From the NCBI GenBank assembly GCA_002440745.1, contig DJVB01000015.1:1-59302 (forward strand): DNA of 59,302 bases, read 5' to 3'. The notes beneath the pieces were generated by a model, which did no database searches, was not told the origin of the DNA, and saw only the letters and a list, made by a program, of their open reading frames with translations. Both the position numbers and the translations under genes were made by a program. Of this stretch, positions 9,719 to 17,881 are shown piece after piece (position 1 is the first letter of the stretch; each line of letters starts with the position of its first letter). This stretch comes from Bacteroidales bacterium UBA6267. Lineage in GTDB: Bacteria > Bacteroidota > Bacteroidia > Bacteroidales > UBA1556.

Positions 9719-9854
9719 ATTGTGATAAAATATCTAGCTGCGAAATTAAGCAATTTAAAGGATTTGCGGAAAATTGAATTAGATATAATTAAAACTTAGG
9801 AAATAAATAATTATACAGGAATTTTCAAAGGATAATGTTTTCATTATCAACAAA

Positions 9855-10763
9855 TTACGGTCTTCTAACCTTTAAACGTTTGCGCTTAGTCGTTTTAAAT
9901 TTTTTCCGACTTTTTACACCTTTCTTGTAACCTTTGGTTTGCATCACTACCCGCCGCTTTTTGTTGTACGACTTCAAAGCAGGATCGCTGGAGCGACCGG
10001 TATAACTTGGGTAACGATTTCCAATTTGGAAATGGTCAGGAAGAGCAAAATTATAAGCAACTCCAATCATCATTATGCCATAAGCCTCCATTCCGACCTT
10101 TTTATCCACTGTTGCATCTAATTTGTCGGTCTTTATCGGATGTAAAGCCATCTCCGCCCATACACTGAAATATTTGTTCAACTGAAAGCGACCACCAATT
10201 CCAAACGGAAATACTGTTTCGGTCATTGGAATATATTTCCCGCCCTCGCGCTTAGGACTGCCAAAACCATTTGTTCCAACCAATTTTCCGGTCAACATAT
10301 TATATTTCCAAGTTCTTGACTCAGTGAGGCCTATGCCTGCATGTCCATAAAGCGTCCACTTACGATATCGGTCGTGGCCAAAGAAAATATTTGTAAAATC
10401 AATTGTTCCTGATAAACTATACTCAAATAAATTGGCGACGAAATATTGCTTCGTATTCTCTTGAGTGCTTTTCACACGACCATAAGACAGATAACCTCGA
10501 ACTCCAAAATAGATATTTATCTTTTTTTCAAGCGTCATGACCGCCATTGGCTGCCGGTCTTGGTAGAAGTATTTACTGAAAGGACTATTGACAAAAAGCC
10601 GGTTTGTTTTGTCCGTTAGATCACCATAAAAAGAAGTTGCACCGATGCCTAAGCCCAAATTCCATTGCTCCGTAAAAAAATATCGTCTTTGAGAGTTTAA
10701 TGAATTTAAACTCCCGAATAAAACCATAAAGACTAAAAAAATACGGAAAAAGCCGGACAACAT
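9855..10763 (-). CDS. outer-membrane beta-barrel protein with basic C-terminal tail
   Basis: A signal peptide (about 1-25, cleaving near SLNSQRR) is followed by an 8-strand-type barrel (about 30-245) with the motif GLGIGATSFYGDLTDKTN. The same opening theme (a barrel strand ending in YGD or WGD, then a Ser/Phe-rich loop) recurs in the proteins at 43210-44706 and 44788-46536, so the three are likely paralogous barrels of the OmpA-N/DUF6089 type. Unusually, the last 50 residues are very basic (KGYKKGVKSRKKFK, TTKRKRLKVRRP) and beyond the barrel, possibly binding LPS or peptidoglycan. Function unknown. Confidence 0.75.
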   Translation of the reverse strand: MLSGFFRIFLVFMVLFGSLNSLNSQRRYFFTEQWNLGLGIGATSFYGDLTDKTNRLFVNSPFSKYFYQDRQPMAVMTLEKKINIYFGVRGYLSYGRVKSTQENTKQYFVANLFEYSLSGTIDFTNIFFGHDRYRKWTLYGHAGIGLTESRTWKYNMLTGKLVGTNGFGSPKREGGKYIPMTETVFPFGIGGRFQLNKYFSVWAEMALHPIKTDKLDATVDKKVGMEAYGIMMIGVAYNFALPDHFQIGNRYPSYTGRSSDPALKSYNKKRRVVMQTKGYKKGVKSRKKFKTTKRKRLKVRRP

Positions 10764-10809
10764 CTTATACTTTTACGTTTAAACAATTTAGATTCTGATT
10801 CTCGAAGCG

Positions 10810-10817
10810 CAAAAATA
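10810..10817 (-). promoter_or_regulatory. -7 element for the minus-strand barrel gene
   Basis: On the minus strand this reads TATTTTTG (TAnnTTTG), about 47 bp upstream of the start codon of the barrel gene. TTG candidates lie 17 or 21 bp further upstream. Confidence 0.5.
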
Positions 10818-10975
10818 ACATAATATTCCAAATACAATCAACAGCTTTTTTAATCAATATTAAAGCATGTTTTTAACCATTATCTCTATATATTAATTCA
10901 TTGTTAATTAATATATTAACCAATACAACTACCAAGTCGGATTTAGATTTTTTAACATAAAGCTTTAATTCAATT

Positions 10976-10995
10976 TTAGAATAATTCTAATTTTG
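10976..10995 (+). promoter_or_regulatory. PerR-box-like palindrome overlapping the perR -7 element
   Basis: TTAGAAT-A-ATTCTAA (10976-10990) is a perfect 7-1-7 palindrome matching the Bacillus PerR box TTATAATnATTATAA in all but one symmetric pair. It runs into the -7 box TAATTTTG (10988-10995), so a bound repressor would block RNA polymerase. This fits autoregulation of the perR-peroxiredoxin unit that starts at 11017. Confidence 0.75.
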
Positions 10996-11016
10996 TACCT
11001 GTTTTAAATTAATATT

Positions 11017-11430
11017 ATGACAAATTCAGAGATTTTATCTAACCATCTTAAGAATCAGGGAGTAAAACCTTCGATTCAAAGAATAAAAATCTATGAATTT
11101 ATTAGAAATCATGCGATTCATCCAACTGCTGATGACATATATAATCATTTAGTTAAAGAAATTCCAACCTTATCCGTTGCAACGGTTTATAATACGATGC
11201 ATCTTTTTGAGCAAAAAGGTATTGTTAGAACTATTAGCATTGATAATCATCAAACACGATTCGACTGGAATATGACACCACATGGTCATTTTCAATGCAA
11301 GGTTTGTGGAACAATCTATGACCTTGAAGCCAATTTAAATCAAATGAATATCAGCGAATTAGACGGATTTCAAGTGGACGAATCTCATTATTATTTTAAA
11401 GGCTTATGTAAATCTTGTATAAACAAATAA
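11017..11430 (+). CDS. perR: Fur-family peroxide-sensing repressor (PerR type)
   Basis: A 137-residue winged-helix metalloregulator. It carries the five PerR regulatory-metal ligands at a constant offset of two from Bacillus subtilis PerR: H35, D83, H89, H91 and D102 (H37, D85, H91, H93, D104 there). Aspartate at the last position, rather than the glutamate usual in Fur, is the residue linked to metal-catalysed peroxide sensing. Structural zinc would be held by C94/C97 and C131/C134. It sits 25 bp before a peroxiredoxin gene and behind a PerR-like box, supporting a self-controlled peroxide-stress operon. The subfamily assignment rests on motif reading, not on a phylogeny. Confidence 0.9.
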   Translation: MTNSEILSNHLKNQGVKPSIQRIKIYEFIRNHAIHPTADDIYNHLVKEIPTLSVATVYNTMHLFEQKGIVRTISIDNHQTRFDWNMTPHGHFQCKVCGTIYDLEANLNQMNISELDGFQVDESHYYFKGLCKSCINK

Positions 11431-11455
11431 CTAATAAATTTAAAATCAAATTATT

Positions 11456-12094
11456 ATGGAAAACTTAATTGGAAAAAAAGCCCCAAAATTTAATGCAACT
11501 GCGGTTGTTAATGGTGGCGAAATAGTTGAAAACTTCTCATTGGAGCAGTATATTGGCAAAAAACATGTCATCTTTTTCTTTTATCCTTTGGATTTCACTT
11601 TCGTTTGTCCAACCGAAATTATTGCATTTCAGGACAAAATGGAAGAATTTGACAAAAGAAATGTGGCCATTGTTGGTTGCTCCGTAGATAGCGAATTTTC
11701 GCACTGGGCTTGGTTAAATACTGAACTGAAAGATGGTGGAATTAAAGGAGTTAAATATCCATTAGTTGCAGATTTGAGCAAAACAATCTCAGAAAACTAT
11801 GGTGTTTTGGCCGGACAATATGATTATGACGAAGAAGGCAACGCAACATTTGTTGGAGCCCCTGTAGCCTACCGCGGTTTGTTTTTAATTGACAAAGAAG
11901 GAAAAATTCGCCATCAGGTAATCAACGACTTACCACTTGGAAGAAGCATCGATGAAGCAATCCGTATGGTGGATGCCTTACAACATTTTGAGCAATATGG
12001 TGAAGTTTGTCCTGCAAACTGGCACGAAGGTGATAAAGCCATGAAAGCAACTTCTGATGGAGTAGCTGAATATCTTGGCAACTTACACAAATAA
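11456..12094 (+). CDS. typical 2-Cys peroxiredoxin (AhpC/Prx1 type)
   Basis: Reduces hydrogen peroxide and organic hydroperoxides in the cytosol. The peroxidatic Cys is in FVCPTEI (residue 51) and the resolving Cys in EVCPANW (about residue 185). The 212 residues fit the longer Prx1/AhpC group. The C-terminus lacks the YF helix motif of oxidation-sensitive Prxs, so the enzyme may be robust to overoxidation (inference). No AhpF lies beside it; the electron donor must be elsewhere, possibly thioredoxin or the Trx-Grx fusion at 17882-18472. It is co-transcribed with perR and ends at a terminator. Confidence 0.93.
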   Translation: MENLIGKKAPKFNATAVVNGGEIVENFSLEQYIGKKHVIFFFYPLDFTFVCPTEIIAFQDKMEEFDKRNVAIVGCSVDSEFSHWAWLNTELKDGGIKGVKYPLVADLSKTISENYGVLAGQYDYDEEGNATFVGAPVAYRGLFLIDKEGKIRHQVINDLPLGRSIDEAIRMVDALQHFEQYGEVCPANWHEGDKAMKATSDGVAEYLGNLHK

Positions 12095-12116
12095 TATTTT
12101 TGGAATGAAAATTCAG

Positions 12117-12148
12117 AAGAGCTATCAATTGGTAGCTCTTTTTTTTTA
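12117..12148 (+). terminator. terminator after the perR-peroxiredoxin operon
   Basis: AAGAGCTA (12117-12124), 8-nt loop, TAGCTCTT (12133-12140), followed by a run of nine or more T. Confidence 0.8.
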
Positions 12149-12166
12149 TATCACACTAATTTTCAA

Positions 12167-13087
12167 CTAACTAACATAGTCAATAGAAGCAAAACTTCGA
12201 GAAATTCCAGCTTTATACTTGACTTTTGAATAACCAATTGCCAAGAATAGTCCCTCCCGACTTTTGTATTTAATGCCCCATTTTTCGCGAAACTTAGCTG
12301 CTTTGTTACCATTCTGAATTAATGGATGCACAGCGCCCAGCATGCAACTTCCTAAACCTAACGATTCTGCGGCAATCATAGAATATGTTGCGGCAATTAG
12401 AGGATCAGCAGGATCGCTGTAGGGACTTCCATAAAAGTAGAGTAATAACGGCGCATCATAATTAACATAATTGTTGCCCTCTGCCTTTCCTTTAGTATAA
12501 ATATTCATCATTGGCCTCACAAATCCCTTAAATAACTCATCATTTTCTTTTCCCCAAAATGGCTTCATTAGACTAAGAAACCAATTGGATGTCAAATATT
12601 TAAAGCTCTGAAGATAATCCACAAAATCAAAAGCAAAAGCTTTAGATTTCTCTTTGCCACGAAAAACCAAAACCCTAACATCCGAAGGAGGCAAGCCCAT
12701 AGGAGCAGTTACGGCAGCATTTAAAATCTTTTGTAATTTCTCATCTTCTACATCTTTATCTAAAAACTCACGAATACTTCTACGCCACTGAAACAATGCC
12801 ATAATCTGCTTATAATCAGGCATCTCTTTCTTTGAAGGAATTTCAAAAAGGGAAGTTTCATCCAAAGTCCGGCCACTAATTTTAATTGCGCCATTTGGGC
12901 AAATGGCCATGCAATGCCCACAAGCAATGCAACCAAATACCGGATTCTCATTAATTGATACTTTTCCGTTTTTGATTACTAAGCTGAAATCTTTACAAAC
13001 TTCAACACAAAGGCCACAACCCGAACATAGAGATGTATTAATCTGAATATCAGCGGGTTCATTTACACGTGTAGTTGGAATTGCCAT
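12167..13087 (-). CDS. ferredoxin-nitroreductase fusion (nitroreductase-family oxidoreductase)
   Basis: The N-terminal 60 residues form a 2x[4Fe-4S] ferredoxin domain (CSGCGLCVEVCKD and CIACGHCMAICPNGA). An FMN-binding nitroreductase fold follows (about 85-306) with WRRSIREF and the C-terminal ESLGLGSCMLGAVHPLI. Such 300-residue fusions are common in anaerobes and take electrons from internal clusters; the substrate (nitro compound, quinone or flavin) cannot be told. A minus-strand TATTTTTG -7 box lies at plus 13113-13120, 26 bp upstream. It is convergent with the peroxide operon and not obviously under the PerR box. Confidence 0.88.
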   Translation of the reverse strand: MAIPTTRVNEPADIQINTSLCSGCGLCVEVCKDFSLVIKNGKVSINENPVFGCIACGHCMAICPNGAIKISGRTLDETSLFEIPSKKEMPDYKQIMALFQWRRSIREFLDKDVEDEKLQKILNAAVTAPMGLPPSDVRVLVFRGKEKSKAFAFDFVDYLQSFKYLTSNWFLSLMKPFWGKENDELFKGFVRPMMNIYTKGKAEGNNYVNYDAPLLLYFYGSPYSDPADPLIAATYSMIAAESLGLGSCMLGAVHPLIQNGNKAAKFREKWGIKYKSREGLFLAIGYSKVKYKAGISRSFASIDYVS

Positions 13088-13220
13088 AACAGTCTTGTTT
13101 AGTTAACTCCCACAAAAATAATTAATTAGAAAAATCTAACAGATAAGAATTTCAAAATTGTTAATAAAATAACAACACCCATCTTATCACCACATCAACA
13201 TATTGAATTACAATAAGACT

Positions 13221-13583
13221 TTACTTGGAAAAGTAGGATTTAAAAGAACCGTCAGCATAGAAAATCACGATCCGATCAATTGGGTTTTCCATATCAGAAT
13301 CACTGATTTGAGGTTTTGTATGAAGAGTTATTTCTGGGGAAGGAAATTTAGAATCTGGAATTTGAGGTGAAGAAACTTGACCACGATCGCCTTTACCAAA
13401 CAAAAGCCAGTCCGAATTTACTTCAGGAAAACAATCCAAAATCTTTAAAACAAAATCCAAACTTGGTTTATTTCTGCCGGACAGCACATGAGAAAGTGAC
13501 GACTTTTGAATGCCAATTTTGTCAGAAAACTCTCCATTAGTTAAGCCGGAATTCACAATAATTTCTTTGATTCTTTCAAGCAT
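13221..13583 (-). CDS. XRE-family HTH transcriptional regulator
   Basis: A 120-residue DNA-binding protein with an N-terminal Cro/CI-type helix-turn-helix (residues about 5-60: GEFSDKIGIQKSSLSHVLSG is the helix pair) and a short, Pro/Ser-rich tail ending in a small conserved-looking segment (DRIVIFYADGSFKSYFSK) that may dimerise or bind a partner. Its own promoter (13605-13634 region) has the -33 TTG inside a perfect TACAATTGTA palindrome, and further copies lie upstream, so autoregulation is likely. No phage or toxin genes adjoin, so it may act on genes elsewhere. Confidence 0.85.
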   Translation of the reverse strand: MLERIKEIIVNSGLTNGEFSDKIGIQKSSLSHVLSGRNKPSLDFVLKILDCFPEVNSDWLLFGKGDRGQVSSPQIPDSKFPSPEITLHTKPQISDSDMENPIDRIVIFYADGSFKSYFSK

Positions 13584-13604
13584 ATTTTCTCATTGAAATT
13601 TCGG

Positions 13605-13634
13605 CAAATTTACAAAAATAAACAGTATGTACAA
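13605..13634 (-). promoter_or_regulatory. promoter of the XRE regulator gene
   Basis: Read on the minus strand: TTG (plus 13632-13634), 19 bp spacer, TAAATTTG (plus 13605-13612), an exact Bacteroidota promoter 22 bp before the start codon. The -33 TTG is embedded in operator-like palindrome O1. Confidence 0.75.
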
Positions 13635-13881
13635 TTGTAAATCAACAATCATTGTTACAATTGTAAAAAATATTTACATTTTAAAAAATGCAGTATATTA
13701 ATTTGATATTTAATTACTTAACAAAAATAATATTCAAACTAATTAACTTAACTCTTTTGTTTAATAAAATGTATTTTAATTACTGATTATTAAACTATTA
13801 AAAATATTAACAGCACTATAATTTACATTTGTAAACAAAATTCCGAAAATGAATCAGATTCTTCTATTTTACATTTGTAAA
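13630..13881. repeat. four TTTACA/TGTAAA palindromes (putative XRE operators)
   Basis: O1 TACAATTGTA (13630-13639) and O2 TTACAATTGTAA (13655-13666) are perfect palindromes 26 bp apart. O3 (13822-13835) and O4 (13868-13881) are both TTTACA-TT-TGTAAA, 46 bp apart. A weaker copy, TTTACATTTTAAA, is at 13673-13685. O3 and O4 also contain TACATTTG, a possible plus-strand -7 element, although no gene follows on that strand. The group lies between the XRE gene and rnpB. Confidence 0.7.
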
Positions 13882-14032
13882 AACAAAGAAATTCACTTTT
13901 CAGAGGGGCAAAACAAAAATAATAAATAGAAATATTAATAAAATTAATTAGCAATATAATTATAAATAAAAAGAAAAATATTTTTTGAAAAAAGCGCTCC
14001 CTCCCACCATCACAATATTTAGGAAAGAAAAA
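13640..14032. other. gene-free AT-rich region between the XRE gene and rnpB
   Basis: Roughly 390 bases of very low GC without a credible coding region. It holds palindromes O2-O4. A minus-strand frame of 88 codons here starts inside the 3' end of RNase P RNA and is low-complexity (Phe/Ile/Asn), so I do not call it. An unannotated small RNA driven from O3 or O4 is possible but not shown by the sequence. Confidence 0.5.
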
Positions 14033-14426
14033 GAAACGAGCCATTATAAGCGGGATTCTGTAAGCCGATAAGAATCGGTTAACTGCCATTTATCTATGTC
14101 ACCCGTCACCGGTTGACTATATCGACCAACCCCCCAACATTGAGCGAGCAACTCTTACCGGAGAACATTCCGGACATTGGTGTACATGGTCTCTCATCCC
14201 ATAAGGTTTACCCGATAGATTTGTCACCAGACCTACCCGTGAGCTCTTACCTCACGTTTTCACCCTTATCCCGTAACTTATAGTCGCGGGACGGTAATTT
14301 TCTGTGGCACTTGCTGTCCTTTTGCCGAAGCAAAAGTCCTTCCTGTTAGGAAGTATGGCGCTCTGCGATGTCCCGACTTTCCTCTCCTTTGCCATAGCAA
14401 AGCAGCGACAGTCTCAGGCTCGTTTC
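14033..14426 (-). ncRNA. rnpB: RNase P RNA (bacterial type A)
   Basis: The catalytic RNA that removes 5' leaders from pre-tRNAs. On the minus strand the universally conserved 5' core GAGGAAAGTC lies at plus 14375-14384 and the 3' core ACAGAATCCCGCTTAT at plus 14046-14061. The ends form helix P1: GAAACGAGCC (plus 14417-14426) pairs perfectly with GGCTCGTTTC (plus 14033-14042). The length of about 394 nt fits type A. A -7 box TACTTTTG (plus 14433-14440) lies just upstream. Exact ends may differ by a few bases. Confidence 0.95.
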
Positions 14427-14432
14427 AGTTTG

Positions 14433-14440
14433 CAAAAGTA
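14433..14440 (-). promoter_or_regulatory. -7 element for rnpB
   Basis: Minus-strand TACTTTTG (TAnnTTTG), ending 6 bp before the P1 helix of RNase P RNA, which is the spacing expected for a start at the mature 5' end. Confidence 0.7.
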
Positions 14441-14561
14441 TAGATTAATTGAACATTAATCCTGGATGAAATCTAAGATTTACAGTGGAAAAAAAAGTTA
14501 CTGCGATTTTTCACAAAGGACTGATTTAAAGATTATTAAAAGCAAAATCAGGCTATAATCT

Positions 14562-15650
14562 TTAATATAATTGATTTTTTCGCAATTTGACAACTAAAGC
14601 TCCTATCCCATATTCACTTATTGGAGCAGGTTTATATTCTATTTGCCTATCGTCCAATAAGATACATATCTCATCACGTAAACGCCCGGTACCAACACCA
14701 TGAATAAATACAATCTGCTCAAACCGATGTTCAATGGCTGATTCTAAACACTTTTTGAAATAATCCAACTGCAAAAGCAGCTTGTCGTGGGCAGAAAGTG
14801 AAAGCTCGTCATCCGTCAATTTCCAAATGTGCATATCGACAACGGCCTTTTTAGGCTCAACCTGATGTTCAAAAATAATTCTACTTGATTTTTGCACAGC
14901 CTCAACTTTCTCAACCTTCTCTTCAACTCCTTCAATCACTTGTTTTTCAATACTATGCAAGATTGGAATGGATTCAATTCTAACCAATTCAACCAATAAA
15001 GCTTTCTCACTCAAAAAGTCAGTTTTGATATATGAATTCTCCGAAAAAAATCTGTTTCCGCGAATTTTGATAAGATTATCAATTGGGCCACGAAGATTCA
15101 CCGTTTTTTCCTCAAGGATAAACATCTGAACAATAAGGTTTTCCCAATCATTTAATTCCTCACGCTCAATCGTACCTAAATGCTTTCGCGAAAAAGGTAA
15201 AATCACATCTTTATCCTTGATTACAAACGAATTATCATTCCGGTGATACAAAATATAATTGATTTGTTTATCAGAGACATTAACCATAAATACATCTATA
15301 CTGCCAAAAATCAAACGGTATTGCTCACGTGGCACAAAAGCCAAATAAAAAGCAAATAAATCCTTCTTATAACCACGCGAACTAAACAATAATGGCGTTT
15401 GATCACTTTTAGATTCCAACGGCTTTGATTCTTTTTTACTTTCCTTAATATCAGGGAGTTCCACCTCTTTACTAAAAAGTCGATCATTTATTGTATCAGA
15501 ACCAATGACAACCAAATCTTTAATCTGATAAGGGAAACTAAATCCATCAACAGTGGTAACTTCAACGAGAGCATGATCAATAATCTTGGTAACAACGCCA
15601 CCGCCTTCTTCATCAAGGAACTTAACCTTATCATTTAAATGAATACTCAT
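14562..15650 (-). CDS. DUF2027/Smr-domain protein
   Basis: The 362-residue protein begins with an SH3-like DUF2027 domain (KFLDEEGGGVVTKIIDHALVEVTTVDGF) and ends with a Smr domain (about 275-362: DMHIWKLT for the usual DLHI, and FIHGVGTGRLRDEI for HGxGxG). Smr domains are nucleic-acid-binding or endonuclease modules, as in MutS2, but no MutS ATPase part is present here. The middle region is a Bacteroidota-specific beta-rich domain. It is the last gene of a probable three-gene minus-strand unit (21-bp gap to the DUF2279 gene). Its cellular role is not established. Confidence 0.85.
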   Translation of the reverse strand: MSIHLNDKVKFLDEEGGGVVTKIIDHALVEVTTVDGFSFPYQIKDLVVIGSDTINDRLFSKEVELPDIKESKKESKPLESKSDQTPLLFSSRGYKKDLFAFYLAFVPREQYRLIFGSIDVFMVNVSDKQINYILYHRNDNSFVIKDKDVILPFSRKHLGTIEREELNDWENLIVQMFILEEKTVNLRGPIDNLIKIRGNRFFSENSYIKTDFLSEKALLVELVRIESIPILHSIEKQVIEGVEEKVEKVEAVQKSSRIIFEHQVEPKKAVVDMHIWKLTDDELSLSAHDKLLLQLDYFKKCLESAIEHRFEQIVFIHGVGTGRLRDEICILLDDRQIEYKPAPISEYGIGALVVKLRKNQLY

Positions 15651-15671
15651 ATAATATTGTATTTTAATATT

Positions 15672-16586
15672 TTAAAAATGAATTGCCCTAAGTCGAACTT
15701 TACCATTTCCCAACTCCAAAGCAGGTGCAGGCATCTTAATAAAACTCAACACCTCTAATGCAAATTTTAGATATTTACTCTTTACCGGAACTCGAGTCCA
15801 ATCAATGTCGGGCGAAATATAAAACTGGCGATATCGCTCGATTTGAGGATATTCTGAACCGGTAGGATTCGAAAAGCCACCAAGCATCCCATTTGCACCG
15901 TAGCCAAAGGCTAAATTTAGCCAATCAGGTAATATTTTTTGATCCGGCATCAACGACTTTAGATTAACAGATAACCAATAGGTTTGTCCATTATAATCTT
16001 TCAAAGCCCTCTGAATCGAATTATCTCCAAGTAAATCAGGTCTATACGGAGCATATAGACTTGGAGAGTAACTAAATTTCATAGAAACAATTTGCTTATC
16101 GAAAGCCCATTGCTGACCAATAAAAAGTGCAGCGCCTGCAGTGTTAGCAATCATATCCCCATAACTGAAGCCCCAACCATTACTGAAACCATCCATAATT
16201 TCCACTCCGGTAAGGTAGAAAAGCCCAATTCCTCCACCATAAATAAGCGAATTTCTTTTGTCCAAGCCAACGCCGCGCATCAAATCATAACCCAATTTAC
16301 CCACAAAATAGCTTGCTGTAGCATGTCCAACTTTATCCATTTGAAGCCACTCCGAATTATCGTTAAAAGTGTGGAATCGTCCCAAGGAATAGTCCTTATA
16401 CCATAACATATACAAACCGGAATATGTGGCAGAAATTGCTATGGCTTCGGCTCCGGTCATTAAATACAACCGCTTCTTATTCAGCACAGTATCAACCGGA
16501 AGCACTTGTGAATTAGCTTGTTGAATTCCTGCGAAGAAGATTATCAACAAAAAGAAAAAAGAGAATCGAGAATTTGAAATGGTCAT
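15672..16586 (-). CDS. DUF2279 (YfiM-like) envelope protein
   Basis: A signal peptide (about 1-26, ending near QANSQ) is followed by a segment typical of the DUF2279/YfiM group: MDKVGHATASYFVGKLGYDL, and further on GVEIMDGFSNGWGFSYGDMIANTAGA, which looks like a membrane-embedded helical domain with conserved DK.GH and D..AN residues. The C-terminal third reads as beta-rich. Length 304 residues. Function unknown; probably outer-membrane or periplasmic. It lies between the hydrolase-fold gene (14-bp gap) and the Smr gene and is probably co-transcribed with both. Confidence 0.75.
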   Translation of the reverse strand: MTISNSRFSFFFLLIIFFAGIQQANSQVLPVDTVLNKKRLYLMTGAEAIAISATYSGLYMLWYKDYSLGRFHTFNDNSEWLQMDKVGHATASYFVGKLGYDLMRGVGLDKRNSLIYGGGIGLFYLTGVEIMDGFSNGWGFSYGDMIANTAGAALFIGQQWAFDKQIVSMKFSYSPSLYAPYRPDLLGDNSIQRALKDYNGQTYWLSVNLKSLMPDQKILPDWLNLAFGYGANGMLGGFSNPTGSEYPQIERYRQFYISPDIDWTRVPVKSKYLKFALEVLSFIKMPAPALELGNGKVRLRAIHF

Positions 16587-16600
16587 TAAACTATCATGTT

Positions 16601-17416
16601 TTAGCGGATAAAGTTCTTAATCACCTCAAAATAAGCATTTTTATCAGATGAAAATGTAGTGGAATAATCTGCTTTTTTAATTGTTGCAACTTCCACATTA
16701 TTACTATTTACTTTAGCAAGCTGTTTCATCATTTTCGTTGTAAATACTTGATCATCAGCACCATTAATCAGTAAATAGCGACTTGTAGAAGCGTATTTAC
16801 CGGCAAGAGCAAACTGAGGTTCCAAGAGCTGCTTATCATAAGCCAAAGGAATCATAACATCCTCTTTCTTAATATCTTTCATTAGTTTCTGGTAGTTATT
16901 CAACTCATCCCAAGGTGAATCAGCAATAGCTTTTTGAACATCTCTACGAGAGGCGGCAACACCAATAGAAAGCGCAGCTCCCATTCCTTTTCCATAGAGA
17001 AAAACCCTTGTAACTCCGTACATCTTTTGTACATGATCGACAGCAGCGTCTAAATCTTGTGCAAATTGAGGATAAACCACAAACGAATTATTGATTTTAA
17101 AGTCATCACTACCACCAAAACCACGGTAATCATAGGTCATAACATTATAACCTGCTGACGTAAAATAGGATGCCATTTCAATCATTGAAGCCATGTTTCC
17201 ACTTCCATCATGACTCAAAATAACCACAGTTCCAGAGGTTTTTTCAGGTGTAAAATACCAGGCTTTCAAATTGAGTCCATCCTTGGTAGTAAAACTCATA
17301 TCGCGGTAAGCAACTCCAAACTCTGCAGGAGTCACAGAATAATCTTTTTGAGGATTCAACGACATAAAAGCAAACGATAACCCGATGAATATAAATAAAA
17401 TAGATAGTTTTTTCAT
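16601..17416 (-). CDS. alpha/beta-hydrolase-fold protein, probably non-catalytic
   Basis: A secreted or membrane-anchored (signal segment about 1-18) 271-residue alpha/beta-hydrolase fold of the dienelactone-hydrolase/BAAT group: oxyanion-region motif SHDGSGN, DYRGFGGSD, and the acid loop INGADDQVF. The nucleophile elbow, normally GxSxG, reads GKGMG, with a GGA glycine codon (plus 16985-16987) instead of serine. The expected histidine near the C-terminus (normally in a GxxH context after the acid loop) is also absent. With both Ser and His lost, the protein is likely a binding or scaffold pseudoenzyme; that is inference. It is the first gene of a unit with the DUF2279 and Smr genes. Confidence 0.82.
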   Translation of the reverse strand: MKKLSILFIFIGLSFAFMSLNPQKDYSVTPAEFGVAYRDMSFTTKDGLNLKAWYFTPEKTSGTVVILSHDGSGNMASMIEMASYFTSAGYNVMTYDYRGFGGSDDFKINNSFVVYPQFAQDLDAAVDHVQKMYGVTRVFLYGKGMGAALSIGVAASRRDVQKAIADSPWDELNNYQKLMKDIKKEDVMIPLAYDKQLLEPQFALAGKYASTSRYLLINGADDQVFTTKMMKQLAKVNSNNVEVATIKKADYSTTFSSDKNAYFEVIKNFIR

Positions 17417-17521
17417 AATTATATATTTACTTGAAATTGGGCTGTAAAATTAACTACTAATCCATAAGAAACGATTTTTATTTTAGGGAAGAAATTAATA
17501 TTAGCTGATCTATGCAGAAAA

Positions 17522-17554
17522 AAAAGCCGCAACAGTCATTATGTCGCGGCTTTT
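17522..17554 (-). terminator. terminator after groES (minus)
   Basis: AAAAGCCGC (17522-17530) pairs with GCGGCTTTT (17546-17554); on the minus strand a U-run follows. It lies 18 bp past the groES stop. Confidence 0.8.
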
Positions 17555-17572
17555 CAAAACAAAAACAATCCA

Positions 17573-17860
17573 TTAAATTTCGTCAGTCTCTACTACTTTA
17601 GCCAGAATGTCGGAATATTGAATCAAAAGAAACTTCTCTCCTTCAAACTCTGTTTCATTGCCAGAAAAAGATTTGTACAAAACCATGTCTCCAACACGAA
17701 TTTCAGAGTTCTCAATATTACTAATTGCCAACACTTTAGCAATATTTTTCTTTTCAGCAGCAGAATCAGGAATGATGATTCCACTTGCAGTTTTTTGTTC
17801 TTTAACAGCCCCATTCAGGCTTAAAAGCACATTTTGATTGATTGGTTGTAGTTCTTTCAT
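17573..17860 (-). CDS. orphan GroES-family co-chaperonin
   Basis: A 95-residue Cpn10 protein with the mobile loop EQKTASGIIIPDSAAEK that contacts GroEL, and the roof and C-terminal strand ILAKVVE. The N-terminus (MKELQPINQNVLLSL) departs from the usual KPLxDRVLVK. No groEL follows; a strong terminator does. The gene sits 21 bp downstream of a Trx-Grx fusion, which is not the classical groESL context, so this is likely a second, specialised GroES, with a canonical groESL elsewhere in the genome (inference). The CTGnCA-N3-TGnCAG inverted repeat upstream of the unit would fit stress control. Confidence 0.88.
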   Translation of the reverse strand: MKELQPINQNVLLSLNGAVKEQKTASGIIIPDSAAEKKNIAKVLAISNIENSEIRVGDMVLYKSFSGNETEFEGEKFLLIQYSDILAKVVETDEI

Positions 17861-17881
17861 AACTTATTTATTTATAATTAA

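Noticed and set aside
13640..13820. Attachment or origin-like region (AT-rich, with repeats)
   Set aside because: No DnaA boxes (TTATCCACA) or tRNA-derived att site could be found; the repeats read as operators for the XRE protein.
13823..14089. 88-codon minus-strand frame next to rnpB
   Set aside because: It begins inside the 3' end of RNase P RNA and is a low-complexity Phe/Ile/Asn-rich translation of AT-rich DNA.
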